64,000 nucleotides of DNA from Benincasa hispida (taxonomy: Eukaryota; Streptophyta; Magnoliopsida; Cucurbitales; Cucurbitaceae). The stretch is taken from the NCBI RefSeq assembly GCF_009727055.1, contig NC_052353.1, positions 39,323,038-39,387,037 of the forward strand. Reading direction: 5' to 3'. Made by a program: the position numbers and the translations under genes. Within the stretch, counting starts at the first letter, position 1, and the number at the start of each line of letters is the position of its first letter. The notes beneath the pieces were generated by a model that was not told the origin of the DNA, did no database searches, and saw only the letters and a program-made list of their open reading frames with translations. This document shows positions 39,016-51,944 of this stretch, piece after piece.

Positions 39016-39501
39016 CTATTCGTTTTTCTTTGTTGGGATGTATGTATGTGTGTAATACACGTACAACAAACTCTTCCATTTAACTCCATTACACCGAAGC
39101 CTCGTGGTGCAGTGGAATAAGTATTATGGCCAAATAAGGAGAATTCATCTCTAAAATGAGAAAATACTTTCTAAAGAATAATGTTCTATTAAAATGGATA
39201 ATTCTATTACAATCCCAAATTGGCTATTTATATATGAAAATAAGATAGATTAATTAATTAATTCTAAAATACTAATTAATCGGAATTAACAACTAACTAA
39301 ACAAATATTAAACTTAAATATATTCATTATCCTATGGTCATTTTCATCACCTCGTTTGATAGTTACATTGTTTTTCAATTTTAATTTTGAAAATTGTATT
39401 TGTTTTTCTCAATTTCTTACTATGTGTTTTATGTTTCTTATGTAAGAAGGTTGAATTCTGAATCAAATTTCAAAAATCAAAATAATTTTTTAAGAACTGC
39501 T
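39016..39501. other. Spacer, nothing recognised
   Basis: AT-rich DNA between two MITEs with no supported gene. Confidence 0.4.
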
Positions 39502-39809
39502 TAGACCCTGTTTGGTAACTATTTATTTTTTTTGGTTTTTTATTTATGAAAATTAAGCCTTTAGACACTACTTTCGTCTCTAAATTTCTTCTTTTGTTAC
39601 CTACTTTTTACTAATAGCTTAAAAAACCAAGCCAAAATTTGAAAACTAAAAAAGTAGCTTTTAAAAATTTGTTTTTGGAGAAATTTGGCTAAGAATTCAA
39701 CCATTGTACACAAGAAAGATGCAAATCATGGTAAGAAATGAGGAGAAAATATGCTTAATTTTCAATAACTAAAAACAAAAACCGAAAATGGCTATCAAAC
39801 GAGGCCTTA
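39502..39809. mobile_element. MITE with GACCCTGTTTGGTAAC-type ends
   Basis: The left end TAGACCCTGTTTGGTAACTA and the reversed right end TAAGGCCTCGTTTGATAGCC form imperfect inverted repeats of the kind seen in hAT-like plant MITEs. A related end occurs near 1103. No coding sequence. Confidence 0.6.
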
Positions 39810-40875
39810 GTTTTTAAAATTTGACTTAATTTTTGAAAATATAGATAGAAAGTAGATAGCCATGCAAAAAAAAAAAAAAAAAAAGGTAGAGATAAAAGAA
39901 GCGTTTATAGACTTAATTTTCAAAAACCAAAATGATTAATCAATGCTTAAACTTTTCAATTTGTTGATCTAGGTGAATTTTGATTAAATTGGATATTAAC
40001 ATTCATATATAGCTTTTGTAGTTTTCCTAAAAATGTCAATATTGAAGGAGCCACATGCAAAAGATAATGAAATTCATATACGCCTTTTATGTTTATTATA
40101 ACCATTTCCTATAAAGTAGACAGAAAAAGTAAATAACTGGTTTTAGTTGATTCTTAGGCCTTCTTCACTAAATTATTAAATTTATTCAAAATATTAGTAA
40201 TATAAAGTAATTTTAGTAATATAAAGTAATTTTCTTTGTATTTAGTTATTAAAGTTCCATATCAGTTTTATGGTCAAAATACAAATATCTAATTTGACTT
40301 GGACTTAGTCATATGACATGAAACTATCATAGTTATAAATTGGAAACATCAACATCACAAAAGATCATCCATTTTTAAAAAAAACATATATTATATAAAT
40401 GCTACGATTGATAAGTCAACTCCAATCTAATTAAATTAAATTAACAATTTTTATAAACATTACAAAATTTTAAAATCATATAGTGGAGAAACTATATTGA
40501 TTTATATATTCTTTTAACATAATAAAATAGAAACAAACCGAGTCAATATGACTCTAAAATTTATAATTTATAAATACGGTGTTAATGGGTCAAGCAATGA
40601 AGGAGTATTTTAAGGATAAAAACTTCAAATGCCAAGTCCAAGTCAAATGTGGAATTACTTGCACAACACCAAAACGTACGAGTTTCTTTGTAAGAAAAAA
40701 TAAGAATGAATATTAATTATAGTTCAATTTAATGTGCAATACATGAAGTTTAAATTCTTAAATACATTTTATTTTATTTTTTACTTTAAATAGTAAAGGT
40801 TGGTGAGGAGAAAGAACAAGACATTAATTAATTTTATATTCACAATATATAATATATATTATAATTATGAGCTTA

Positions 40876-40910
<35 letters not shown>

Positions 40911-41079
40911 CGAAATGGATTTTGAGCATAGCTATTAGCTCAAATGCTATATAATTTCGATGAAAAGGTCGGTTTGAATCTCTCCAAAGAAATTTTGTTC
41001 TAAAACAAATCATCTTGCAAAAATCAAATTTATTATTAATCTTTTTGGCCTCAATTTAAACTTTTGATTTTTTAATTTT
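39810..41079. other. AT-rich intergenic DNA, no gene seen
   Basis: Short homopolymer runs (poly-T 40880-40908) and no element boundary recognised. Confidence 0.45.
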
Positions 41080-41290
41080 AGGATAGTTATTTTAAATAAT
41101 AAAATTATTGAAAATATTTTCAAATATAACAAAATGTCACTGTCACCAACCTTTATCTTGTATTAATGATAGATGTCTATCACGGTCTATCACTGATTAA
41201 TAGTGAAATTTTACTATATTTTGTAAATAAGTAGACTTATTTTCCTTTATTTGAAATTTTAAAATATTTATGAAATGGCAAAAGTAATAT
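41080..41290. repeat. Short foldback repeat with 'gatagatgtctatcac' core
   Basis: The core has the palindrome GATAGATGTCTATC followed by GGTCTATCACTGATTA, flanked by loosely inverted arms ('tataacaaaatgtcact' against 'gtgaaattttactata'). This looks like a MITE-type dispersed repeat. Confidence 0.45.
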
Positions 41291-41617
41291 TATTTTGTAA
41301 CAAATAACAAATTTTCAAATATGTTTATAATTTAGTCAAATTTTTATTATTAAGTTTGCAATTGAAAATTAATACAGAACTGAAATAATAATAATAATAA
41401 TAAAAATAAAAATAATAATAATAATATAAATTAAATTAAATTTTATAATAGAAGTATAAGTATAATCAATAATGAAAAATGTCGTTTCTGTTGTGAAATT
41501 GATGAGAACAACGGATATTGAGAAAATATAATATATAACTAAAACTATGAAATTTAGTAGAAATTTGAAGTGGATTTCTTACCAATGTGTGTGATTTTAA
41601 GATCCATCAAATACCAC

Positions 41618-41627
41618 TATTTATAGG
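41618..41627 (-). promoter_or_regulatory. TATA box in the left LTR of copia family 3 copy 2
   Basis: Read on the minus strand, CTATAAATAG is a consensus plant TATA box inside the LTR. The matching part of the right LTR is deleted. Confidence 0.45.
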
Positions 41628-41973
41628 CAAGATGGCAACTAAGATGTGGTCTTACATGCACATCAAGCATGAATAACTAACTACAAGGCAAATGGACAAC
41701 ATGAAGATTGACACATACCCACACATATATGAAATATGTCTCTTTAAAACTTTGTTAGGAAAAATCTAATGGAAAAACCCTAGTGAAGGAAAAAGAGTAA
41801 ATATTTCATATAATATATACTCCTAAAAGAATACAATATATTTACTTCTTCTCATGAAAACATCACTTAAGATCTCTGAATCGCCACATTCCAATGTCAT
41901 GCACCAATTTTTTAAAAGTTACGGTTGGTAATACCTTTGTAAATAAGTTTGTCAAATTATCTTTCGAACAAAT

Positions 41974-42393
41974 TTGTTGTACAGTGACGTCGCCATTTTC
42001 TTCAAGATCATGAGTGTAAAAAAACTTAAGCGAAATATGTTTTATTTTACCTCCTTTAATATATCCTCATTTGATTTGGGTTATGGGGCCCTGGGGGCCG
42101 TTTGGGGTACAAACGAGCTCCGTTCCCAAAACTGTATAACACACGGCTTTTTTTTATAGTTCTTAACCCTTGGTCCGTTTTCGCGTTTTTTCGTGACGGA
42201 AGGTTCGCGCACAAAAATTGGGCCCCGTGGCAGTCTCGCGACACCTAGCGGGGCCCAAAATTATGTTGTCTTCGTATAATACTGTTGGAAGATTTTTATT
42301 AGAAGACAAGCCATATGTTTTAGAAATGTGCTGAGTCATTGCTCTTAGCCATACACATTCTAAACTAGTCTCGTGAATTCTCGTGAATTGCAA
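41974..42393 (-). pseudogene. Copia RNase H fragment with a GC-rich insertion
   Basis: Right of the insertion the minus strand reads LPTVLYEDN; left of it comes TQIK, then HISLKFFYTHDLEENGDVTVQ, in the order of copia RNase H. The 42086-42260 insertion splits them. In-frame stops are present elsewhere. Confidence 0.65.
42086..42260. mobile_element. GC-rich 175-bp insertion with TTATG duplication
   Basis: A G/C-rich segment bounded by GGGCCC words (GGGCCCTGGGGGCC at the left, CGGGGCCCAAAA at the right) lies in otherwise AT-rich copia DNA. The 5-bp word TTATG occurs directly on both sides (42081-42085 and 42261-42265), consistent with a target-site duplication. It interrupts the RNase H reading frame. 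I do not recognise the family, and no convincing terminal repeats beyond the GGGCCC words are seen. Confidence 0.5.
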
Positions 42394-42660
42394 AAATTCT
42401 AGCCTGATTTGAGGAAGTGGCCATTATGGTTTGTTTCACTGATCGCCATAGTTCCTCTACATGTGAACAAATAACCTGTTTAAGATCTAACTTTGTGTGG
42501 ATCAAATAAATATCCAGAATCTGCTTAATCAACTAGGTCAAAATTTGATTTATTTGAATAAAACAAACCCATATCGATTGTTCCTCGGAGATAATAAAGT
42601 ATATGCTTAATTTCGTTCTAGTGTATTTTTGTAGGAGAATATTATATCTAGCTAATTAAT

Positions 42661-43720
42661 TTACTGAAAATGCAATATCTGGTATTGTGTTATTAGCAAG
42701 TACATAAATGGACCAATCGCACTAAGATATGGTACTTCAGGATCAAGAAGTTCTTCATTATCATCTCGAGGTCGAAATATATCTTTCTTTATATCCAATA
42801 AACGGACTTCCATTGGAATATTTAATGGATGTGGTTTGTCCATATAAAATTTTTTTAAAATTTTTTTCATGTATAAGTTGAAAGATGAATACATATTCCA
42901 TCTACTAAATGCTCAATTTGCAAACCAAGGCAAAATTTTCTTTTTTTGAAATCTTTCATCCCAAATTATTTCTTACGATATTCTACAAGTCATCAACATA
43001 TACAGTTATAATAGTAAATCCTGATTGTAATTTTTTTTATAAACACCGGATATATTGGATTATTTTGATTTCATTCTTTCAATAAATATCCACTTAGGCA
43101 ATTGTATCACATCCTTCTGATTGCTTCAATCCATATAGTGATCTCTGTAACTTTATTAAATATAATTCCCAAGAATTTGATGTATATGTTTCAGGTACTT
43201 TAAATTCTTATGGGATTCTAATATCAATATAATTATCAAGAAATCCATATACATATGTTATGACTACATCTATAAGGTGCATATCAAGAATTTCATACAC
43301 AGTCAGATTCAATTAAAATCTTAATGTAATTGCATCCATCAAAGAGAATATGTCTCATCATAATCAATACCAGGTTTTTGTGAAAAACCTTGTGCAACTA
43401 GTTTTGCTTTGTATCTTGTGACCTCATTATTTTCATTTCTTTTTCTCACAAAAACTCATTTGTATCCCATAGGTTTGACACCTTCTGGTGTTCGGACTAT
43501 TGGTAAAAAAATTTGCGATTTTGAAAGTGAGTTATCTGCGGTTTTGAAAGTGAGTTTAATTTTGTCTCGATTGTTTCTTTCCATTGAAGCCAATCTTTTC
43601 TATATCGACATTCTTCAACAGATTTTGATTCAGGATCCTCATTTTCAGATATAATATCAAGAGTAATGTTATACGCAAAAATGTTGTCAATAACTATATT
43701 ACTTTGATTCTATCTTTTTC
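42661..43720 (-). pseudogene. Copia reverse transcriptase (degenerate, copy 2)
   Basis: The minus strand carries KKFYMDKPHPLNIPM and PEVPYLSAIGPFMYL, the typical RT-to-RNase H connection, at 42661-42894. Upstream parts (about 43000-43720) are too broken to read as one frame. Confidence 0.6.
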
Positions 43721-44543
43721 CTATCATAACTTAGTTTATTGAAATCTCATTATTATCTTTAGGTATTTCATCTTCGTCACTAATCATGTCGAAGATTTCT
43801 TAATGTGTATTTACATTCTCAATCAAGTCTTTTTTACTATTAATTATTTCTTGTTTTCGAGAATTTTTATCTTTGAAACCCACTGGTCTACCATGCTTCT
43901 AATGTATTCTAGACTCATTAGTGACAACTTGTTGCGTAGGGACATCAATTTTTTATGGAACATTTGCAATTGGTCTATGTGACTTAGTTACTTTTTTTGC
44001 ATCTATAAATGCATTTGGTAATTGATTTACTATGTTTTGCTAGTAAATTATTTTTTAAACTTCAAGTTCACATTGATTTGTATGGGATCCAAATGAGACA
44101 ATAACGATGCATTCTATATAATTTCTTTTTCCAATTTCTTAATTCCTCCCCCTAATATTAGAAAAATTGTCTCATTAAAATAACAATCAGCAAATCGTGC
44201 AATAAATACACCATTCCTCAGGGGTTCAAGATATTTAATAATTGATGGGTGATCCTATCTAACATATATTCCTAACCTCCTTTGAGGACCCATCTTAGTA
44301 CGTTGTGTGGAGCAATTGGAATATATATTACACATCTAAAAAAAAAAAAATTCTCAAATAGGAAATATTTGGCTCATGACCACAAGCTAATTGTAATGAC
44401 GAGTACTTATGATAAGCTACTGGCCTAATACGTACAAGTGATGCTGCATGCAAAATAGCATGTCCCTATAAAGATGAAGGAAGCTTAGCTCTCATAAGTA
44501 ATGGTCTTGCAATTAATTGCAAACATTTTATGAATGATTCTAC

Positions 44544-45482
44544 TCAACCATTTTGTATATGAACCTGAGCTACAAGATGTTCAACACTTATCCCAATTGA
44601 CATACAATAATTATTAAAATCTTGGGATGTAAATTCACCAGCATTATCAAGATAAATGATCTTAATTGTATATCGAGAAATTGTGCTCTTAATTGAATTA
44701 TTTGAGCAAGTAATTTTGCAAATGCAAGATTTCGACTTGATAATAAGCACATATGTGATCATCTACTGGATGCATCTATTAATATCATAAAATATCTAAA
44801 TGATCCACTTGATGGGTTAATAGGTCCACATATATCACCATGAATTTGTTCTAAAAATGCAGGTGATTCAGTTACCACTTTAGCTGGTGATGGTCTATAT
44901 TAATTTGCTTTGAGAGCAAACATCATATGATAGTTCATTAGATTGAAGAATCTTCTGATTCTTCAAGGAGTGTCCATTTGAATTCTCAATAATTCTTCTC
45001 ATCATTATAGACCCTGGATGACCCAATCTATCATGCCAAATAGCAAATATATTTATATTCATGAACTTCAGGTTCATTGTTGCACATGTTTCAATTACTC
45101 GTATATGAGTATAATACAATCCAGAAGATAAAACAGACAACTTTTCTAATATATGTTTTTCATTTGAGACAATAGAGATAATATATAGATATTCCACATT
45201 ATTATTACTATCAGTTTCATTATGATAACCATTGCAACGTATATCTTTAAAACTTAGAAGATTTTTCTTTGATTGACTAGAGAATAATGCATTGTCAATT
45301 GTAAATTTTGTTCCTCTAGGCAAAATAATATTTGTTTTTCCAAAACCGTCGATCAAGTTTGCAGAACCGGATATTATATTTACTTTTGCTTTTAGCATTG
45401 TCAATTTGAGAAAGTATTTTTTATTTGTAAGTATTGAGTATATAGTTGTACTGTCTGCTAGATATAGATCTTCTTTGCTCAT
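44544..45482 (-). pseudogene. Copia protease, GAG_pre and integrase (degenerate, copy 2)
   Basis: A 195-residue frame (44895-45482) starts MSKEDLYLADSTT with the protease motif, then LLSFKDIRCNGYH and the GAG_pre histidines in IWHDRLGHPG. A second frame (44544-44762) reads IIYLDNAGEFTSQDFNNYC from the integrase core. The two are separated by stops near 44880-44770. Confidence 0.75.
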
Positions 45483-45926
45483 TTTTTAATCACCCAACAT
45501 ATGAAAATGATTCATATTTCTTCATTAAAGAAAATAATTACAATAAGAAAAGCAACACTTAACATATACAAAAGCTACTAAAAAAATATTAAAATAGATA
45601 AAAGAAAACAATAACATTAAGTCTAGATATTCTTAAAGTAAAAAAAAAAAAACGCTTGATGTTCTATCAACTGTACCAATCTTTTCTTTGGGAGATTCAA
45701 AGAAGTCTATCACATCCAAATTTGTCATACGGGATAAAATTTGCTTCAACATTTTTCTCCTTTTCCTTCAGGGAGGCTTGATAGAGGTCAACTAAGTATT
45801 TTGACGTAGGACAGGTATGTGACTAGTGCCCAATCATTTTGCATCAGAAACATTTATTTTCAACACTCTTTGAACTCTTATCTTGTGAAACTTTTCCTTT
45901 GTGATCATCATTTTGTGTATTTTTTT

Positions 45927-46394
45927 TTAATTTGAATGATTAGAACGATCACCATGAAAATCTATATTATTTCTTCCTCTGCCACGATCACGACCTCGAC
46001 CTCGATTACTAACATTCACAGCAACCACTTTAGGAAATGATGTTGTTCCAATTGGCCGGGATTCGTGATTTTTTTTTATCAATAACTCGTTATTTTGTTC
46101 GGCCACGAGAAGACATGAAATTTGTTTAGAGTATTGTTTAAAACCTTTCTCTCGATATTGCTGTTGTAGGAGCATATTCGAGATATGAAATGTAGAAAAT
46201 ATCTTTTCTAACATATCAGTATCAGTAATTTTCTCTCCGCATAACAACAATTTTGAATTGAATTTAAATAATGCGAAATTGTAATCACTTACTAATTTAA
46301 AACCTTGTAGCCTTAAATGCATCCACTCATAACGAGCTTTAGGAAGAATAATAGTTTTTTGATGATCACACATTTCTTTCAAATTTTTTTGCAA
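45927..46394 (-). pseudogene. Copia gag (UBN2-type) fragment (copy 2)
   Basis: A 155-residue minus-strand frame resembles the UBN2-type gag of plant copia elements (KYSKQ/EQNNELL and an R/G-rich stretch RGRGRDRGRGRN). The start of gag is degraded upstream, and a stop separates it from the zinc knuckle. Confidence 0.7.
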
Positions 46395-46647
46395 GATATA
46401 GAGATCTTTTATTATATTATAAGATATTCAATTTTAATCCCTCGTGGAGATGATGAGAAAAGAAAATCATAACTTTTGCTTTGTCATGACTGAATGTCGT
46501 ATTTCCTTCTTTAATTGTTTTTCTGAAGTTCATAGCATCTTAGTGAATTTCGGCATCGAGCACTCATGACAAATAATTATTACCATTAATGTCAAGTGTT
46601 GTGAATTCTAATTTTGTAAGATATGTCATGACAACACTGTCACAAAA

Positions 46648-46824
46648 GATTGTATTTATATTAGAAATTTAATATATACTAAATATGCAAAATAATATTT
46701 AATTTATTAATTATAATAAAGAGGAAAAAAAGTCGNGATTGTATTTATATTAGAAATTTAATATATACTAAATATGCAAAATAATATTTAATTTATTAAT
46801 TATAATAAAGAGGAAAAAAAGTCG
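46648..46824. repeat. Exact 88-bp direct duplication around an N
   Basis: 46648-46735 and 46737-46824 are identical over 88 bp and separated by a single N at 46736. An exact repeat next to an unresolved base is most likely an assembly gap-closure error. Confidence 0.85.
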
Positions 46825-46866
46825 ACTTATCTTTAGGACCTACCTTCAATGATGGAAGCAACAGAA

Positions 46867-46880
46867 GCTCGTGCTGATAA
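46867..46880 (-). other. Primer-binding site of copia family 3 copy 2
   Basis: Reversed, it reads TTATCAGCACGAGC directly after the 5' LTR end (...CAATACA). This is a primer site of the kind used by some plant copia families. Confidence 0.55.
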
Positions 46881-47665
46881 TGTATTGTGAAATTGAGAAG
46901 CACAATGGATATAGAGAAAATATAATATAATAATAAAATAAAATAACTAAAATTATAAAATTTAATAATATGAAAATTTAATAAAAATTTGGGGTAAATT
47001 TTACATCAATGTATGTGATTTTAAGATCCACCGAATGTAAGTGAAAAGTAAAATGTAGTTTTACATAGATAACATGAATTTAACATGTGACTTTTAAAGT
47101 AAAAAACATCTATTTATTTTTATAATATTTATAATTTCTAATTCCGTATGAGAAGAGAGATGCAAAGTTGAAAAGTTCCTCGAATGGCAGACGCGGCATC
47201 ATAATTGCGAGAGAAATTCTGACGGGCTCAAGTTTCTTCGTCCTTAACCCCAACGATTTCTCAGGTTCTTTCTATTATCTCTCTGCTTCCTTCCTCGAAG
47301 AACCCAGCACGCGCCTCAGACGCCGTCTTCTCTTCCTTTTATACAAAGTAAAATCCTCTCTTTATCTTAATCTTTTGGGTATCTTAATTATCTCTTTATT
47401 TTGCAAAAGGAGGAGCTTTCGGAATTCGATTTGGTTGTTCTTTTTGATTTCGTGGGTTACAATACTCTTTCTTTCTTTCTTTTTTTTTTTTTAATATTCC
47501 ATTCTGCTTCTGTGAACTTGATTCAATATTTTCTTTTGTGGGTTGTGTTCGAACTCTCCTGTGAATATTCTATTCTGGGTCTCTTCAGAAAAGTGTAAAA
47601 GTTTTGAACAAATTATAGGGCAAAGTCGACTTTAGAATTATACCCAGCTGAATTTTGATTCTTCT

Positions 47666-49869
47666 ATGTCGACGTATACCATTCAGGGTCAACCTCTTGA
47701 AGTCACCGGTATGTTTTGTTTAGTTCTGTTTTGAAATTGGGTTTGATTATTAATTACTCTTCCTTTCCATAAAGGAAAAAAAGAAGTTGATTTCGTTTCT
47801 GGGTTTTGTTTCTTTTGTTGTTTTGGGTTAGTTATTGGATGCACAAAGTTGAAAGATACGGAATGGATTTCAAGGCAGGATCCTTATGTGTGCCTTGAAT
47901 ATGGTAGTACAAAGTTTCGCACCACCACTTGCACAGGTTTGATTTTGGATGTTCCTTGTTCTGTTTTTTGGTCTTGGTTTAATCTGTTTAGATCTGAGAG
48001 GATGATCTTAAACTGAATGTGAAATTGATTGACATTGTATAGATGGTGGAAGAAATCCCACATTCCAAGAGAAATTTGTGTTTTCTCTGATTGAAGGGCT
48101 AAGAGAGATTAATGTCACAGTTTGGAACAGCAATACAGTTACTTATGATGACTTCATTGGCAATGGAAAGTAAGATTTATGTTCTATCTTCCTTTTGGTT
48201 TTTGACGTGTGGCTGGTCAATCTTATCATCTGTTTACCTAACCTATTGTTAAGATTTTCCATCTGGGGTATTGAGTTTTGAATTTTCTGTTTCACAGAAT
48301 CCAGTTGGCTAAAGTTCTAGCCGAAGGGTATGACGATAGTTCATGGTCACTTCAAACTAAAACTGGCAGGTATTGTATGATATGACTACTGAGAATTTGT
48401 TTGATAAAATTTTCACATTTAAAATCATGTTAGAAGCTTTGACTTGGAAGCAATTTGTGGCTCGACGTTTTGTTTATTGCATGTTACTGTTTATGAAATA
48501 GTTCTTGCTTAATGTTCTGTTTTCTTGGCTTGTTTTAGAACAATTGAACTTTATCTTCCCACAAAGAACATGAAGCGTAGGATAACTTGAACATAAGAAA
48601 TCACTAGACCATTGTTTGGAAGAAATTTTTTGGAATATAAGCAGATAATTGTTTTGAAAATAGATATCTATGATCCCTTGATTTCTTGCGCATAAAGTGA
48701 GTTCAGGCAATTAAGTCTAACATTGGTCATGACCTTGAATTTATTATTTATGCCGTGGGAGTTGATTATGGGTATTGTATTTGTTCTCCACCTTATTTCT
48801 CGATGTAGTTTCTCAATAACTAAAGGCATATGTTCTGATAGCCATGCTTTGCAAATATTTCTGTGGGCTTTGCATGTCATGGATCTTCTATGCTTTAAGG
48901 TTAGGATGTTCGTATCGTAGAACTATCGAGTTTGGTATAGCCATCCCCTCTTCCTATTACCCTCCCTATCCTATGGTGAAATTGCTCCCCTGTAAGCAAA
49001 TACTTTCCATCTTTTGGGTGAATGTTTGATTCAATTACCTTTTGACAAGAACCCCCTAGAGGGTTTGATTTCTTTTCATTTTTGTTAGTTTTGAATGATA
49101 ACGACTCTTCTGCTTGAGATTCATTTTGCTATTTGTGATTTGTCTGGATCATCTGGGAAGTCAGATGTTTTCGTTATCATTATGACATGATATTTCGACA
49201 AGCATCACCAAATAACATCATTTCTCATTAGTCCAAAATCTAAAAGTTTAACCGTCACTTTCATCTTGTTGTAGACATGCTGGGGAAGTACGACTGATAT
49301 TACATTTTGCAAATGCCAATGTAAGTGGAATTTGTATTATAGCTTTAGTTATTGGTCAACAACAGTTTAGTACTGTTTCTATATGTATAACATTCATGGG
49401 CAAACGAATGACCTATTTGTTTTGATTACAGAGACCATCGTCAACTTTTGCACCCTCGGCACCACCATTTCATGCACCTACTCCACCCCAAGTTTCCGCG
49501 TATGCTACAATGCCACTGCCACATCCAACAGCCTACCCTCCTCCTAGTGCTACACCCTATGCATCATTTCAATCTCCCTATCCTTCTTACCCACCCAGCT
49601 CCGGAGCCTATCAAACATCCATGTACTCCTCCCCATATCCATCTGGGTATCCTCCCACGTCCTACCCGCCGCCTCCCTCGGCTTATCCTCCTGGTCCTTA
49701 CCCACCACCTCCGCAAGTCTCACCCTTCTATCCTCCAGGTAAATTTATGTCTAATTTGATGTTTTAAACGTTCTATCAAATGTAATTTATAATGCAACTA
49801 AAACTTGGCTTCTGTGTGTGTTGTTGCTCAGGTCCTTATCCTGGAATTTATCCTCCACCACAGTATTGA
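47666..49869 (+). CDS. C2-domain protein with Pro/Tyr-rich tail (SRC2/ERG3-like)
   Basis: Seven exons (47666-47708, 47832-47936, 48043-48169, 48298-48369, 49275-49320, 49432-49738, 49832-49869) with GT-AG introns join in phase to 245 residues. Residues 1-131 form one C2 domain (LEVTVIGC, DPYVCLEYG, NPTFQEKFVF, DDFIGNGKI). Of the usual calcium-binding acidic positions D23, D31 and D85/D86 remain, but the loop 3 WDSD-type motif is WNSN (77-80), so calcium binding may be weakened. Residues 132-245 are a Pro/Tyr/Ser-rich tail of YPP-like repeats, likely disordered. Related plant proteins bind membranes or partner proteins in stress responses; the exact role is inferred. The 5' UTR probably lies in 47150-47665. 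Confidence 0.9.
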
Positions 49870-51193
49870 AGTCTCAATGTTGGCCCTGAATGATCTTTTC
49901 ATAAGTTGTATAGAGCTCCACTTTCTTTTAGTATGCCTGTAGACTTCTCTGCTAATGGGGTTTTTGCTTTTTTAGTCTTTTTTGGAACTTTTCTTTTGAT
50001 GTAAAGACAGGAATTTGACAGTAATATATTGAGGTTGCTGTTCTCATGTTTTGTTTTTTTTTTTCCTATTCAAATTTAGCTTGGTATAGAAGGACAACAA
50101 TGATAAATTCATTTAAAATTAAATAAAAAGTTCAAAGATGGGAATATAGTCAAAGAAAGATGGGAGAAATATAATTGCAAAGTCTGAAGAAGAGTGAGCT
50201 AGATGTAAAGCCTATCAAAGGAGTACTTGGATTCTACAGAAAGCTAGGCAGCGCTTTGAAACTTCTCCATAAATTTCTCTCCTTTTCATTGTTTTAGTAC
50301 TTCAACATGTGGAAGAGGGAAGGTGATCAGTAGGTTATATGTGTGTGTATATATATACACGTTAAATTACAAGTACTTTTAACGTTTGTGTTTACGTAGT
50401 CTCTTCACTATAATGTCCATTATAATGTCACATATACTTTTTTGTAAACGTAATCAATCATGTGGACCCCACGGAAGTGAGGGTGCTTGATGACCGCAAG
50501 TGTATGGGTTAAGTTACTATAATGATCAAGAGACTAAATATTGCATTCAAGAGATTAAACGTCCAAATTATCTTAACTATCTGAGAATTGTTTTGATTTT
50601 ATTTAAATGTTGGAAACAAAATAAATTATGAATTTGAACTTGAAAACTAATAACAAAAGATCGAATTTCAATATAAAAAATAATATAGGGTGTTGATTTA
50701 ATGATTAATTCTTTAAGTCATGCAAATGTTTTATGGATTCTTATATTCATTGATGTACTTAAATCTAGATACTTTAGTTTGGGTTTTCTTTTTTCGAAGA
50801 AGAAACTTTTCCTAATCTCTTGAAATCAAGTTAGGAAACGTGACATTAAGAGTAGTCGTCATCAATTTGTTATTAACCTGCCTGTTTGCATGAGAGATCA
50901 ACAATAATAAGGCAATTTAGACATCAAAATTCAATGCTGTTCAGTGAATTGCTCTCAGGTTGTCAACGTTGTGTGAGCATTGCATGCCCCAAGTGCCTTT
51001 ATTGGCACAAGCGAACTATTTTTCCTTTGTTGAACTCCAAATCCCACTATTTTGGCCAACTCTTGAAAATCACTAGCAAACAACATAATTCTAATAATAG
51101 TAAATAAAAACGGTTAGATGTACTTAAATAATAATACGTTTAATTAAAGTATGGGCTATATATGTAGATTAATAATTATCACATTAGTTATTT
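49870..51193. other. 3' UTR and intergenic DNA, no gene seen
   Basis: After the stop there is T-rich 3' UTR-like sequence, a short GT/AT microsatellite near 50338-50360, and AT-rich DNA. No protein similarity. Confidence 0.45.
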
Positions 51194-51481
51194 TGTTAGA
51201 TTGAACCATATTATGTGATCTAATTAATTAAGACCCTAACCCTATTTCTAGTTATTTAGGATCTTTAAGGGAAACTAATTTAACTAGTATATAAAGAGAT
51301 ATGGTTTCCAATATACCAAAACATAATAAATACCCATTTTTGTTGAATCCAGATATTCAGAATTTTGGTTGAGAGACACTATAGATTGTCATTTTGGAAC
51401 TATCATCAATCTTAATGGTAGCATGAATGATCATAGGATTAAACCTATTCAATATATATTTAAAGTAATTATGCTAACAAG

Positions 51482-51493
51482 TGGTATAAGAGC
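51482..51493 (+). other. Primer-binding site of copia family 4
   Basis: TGGTATAAGAGC differs at one position from the canonical Met-tRNA primer site and lies two bases past the LTR end. Confidence 0.7.
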
Positions 51494-51944
51494 ATGAATT
51501 TCGTGTCGGATTGTTGGTTTATATTCGTTTTCCATTTCGATAAAGATGGCTAAAGAATTAAAAAAAAAAAAAAAGAAAAAGAATTCGGTAAGTTGTGTGT
51601 GCAGTCGAACGGGGAGGGGACATCACATCACTGACCATATTTTTTTTCTTTTGGGTTAAATTTTGCCGGTGTACCGCTTTGAATTATGGCTTCGTCGGCG
51701 GTGGTTCACTCTATGTTGTGGGTTTTAATTCGATGAATTCTGTGAATTTATTATTATTTTTTAAATTGATTGATTAATATTGTTTTGGTATGTAGATTTA
51801 ATCAATCTGAATTGTAATTCCTATCTAATTAGGAATTGGTTGATAATTACCTATTTAATTGGTTTAAATTAGAGATTTTGAATCTCGTTTTTTAATTAAT
51901 ACTTTGTGATTTTAAGATCTAGTTTGTAAAATTGATGATTATGT

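Larger units (their letters stand above)
41489..47140 (-). mobile_element. Copia family 3, copy 2: fuller but dead element
   Basis: The left (3') LTR starts at about 41489 with TGTTGTGAAATTG; the right (5') LTR begins at 46881 with TGTATTGTGAAATTG. Reversed, the right LTR edge is followed by a primer-binding site. From right to left the element carries gag (45927-46394), zinc knuckle (about 45760), protease and GAG_pre (44895-45482), integrase (about 44540-44880), RT (about 42660-43720) and RNase H (about 42000-42393), all interrupted. The two LTRs differ by deletions, so the insertion is old. A GC-rich 175-bp insertion lies in RNase H. Confidence 0.75.

Noticed and set aside
49448..49759. 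His/Pro-rich 103-residue + strand frame
   Set aside because: It is a shifted-frame shadow of the Pro-rich exon 6 of the C2 gene.
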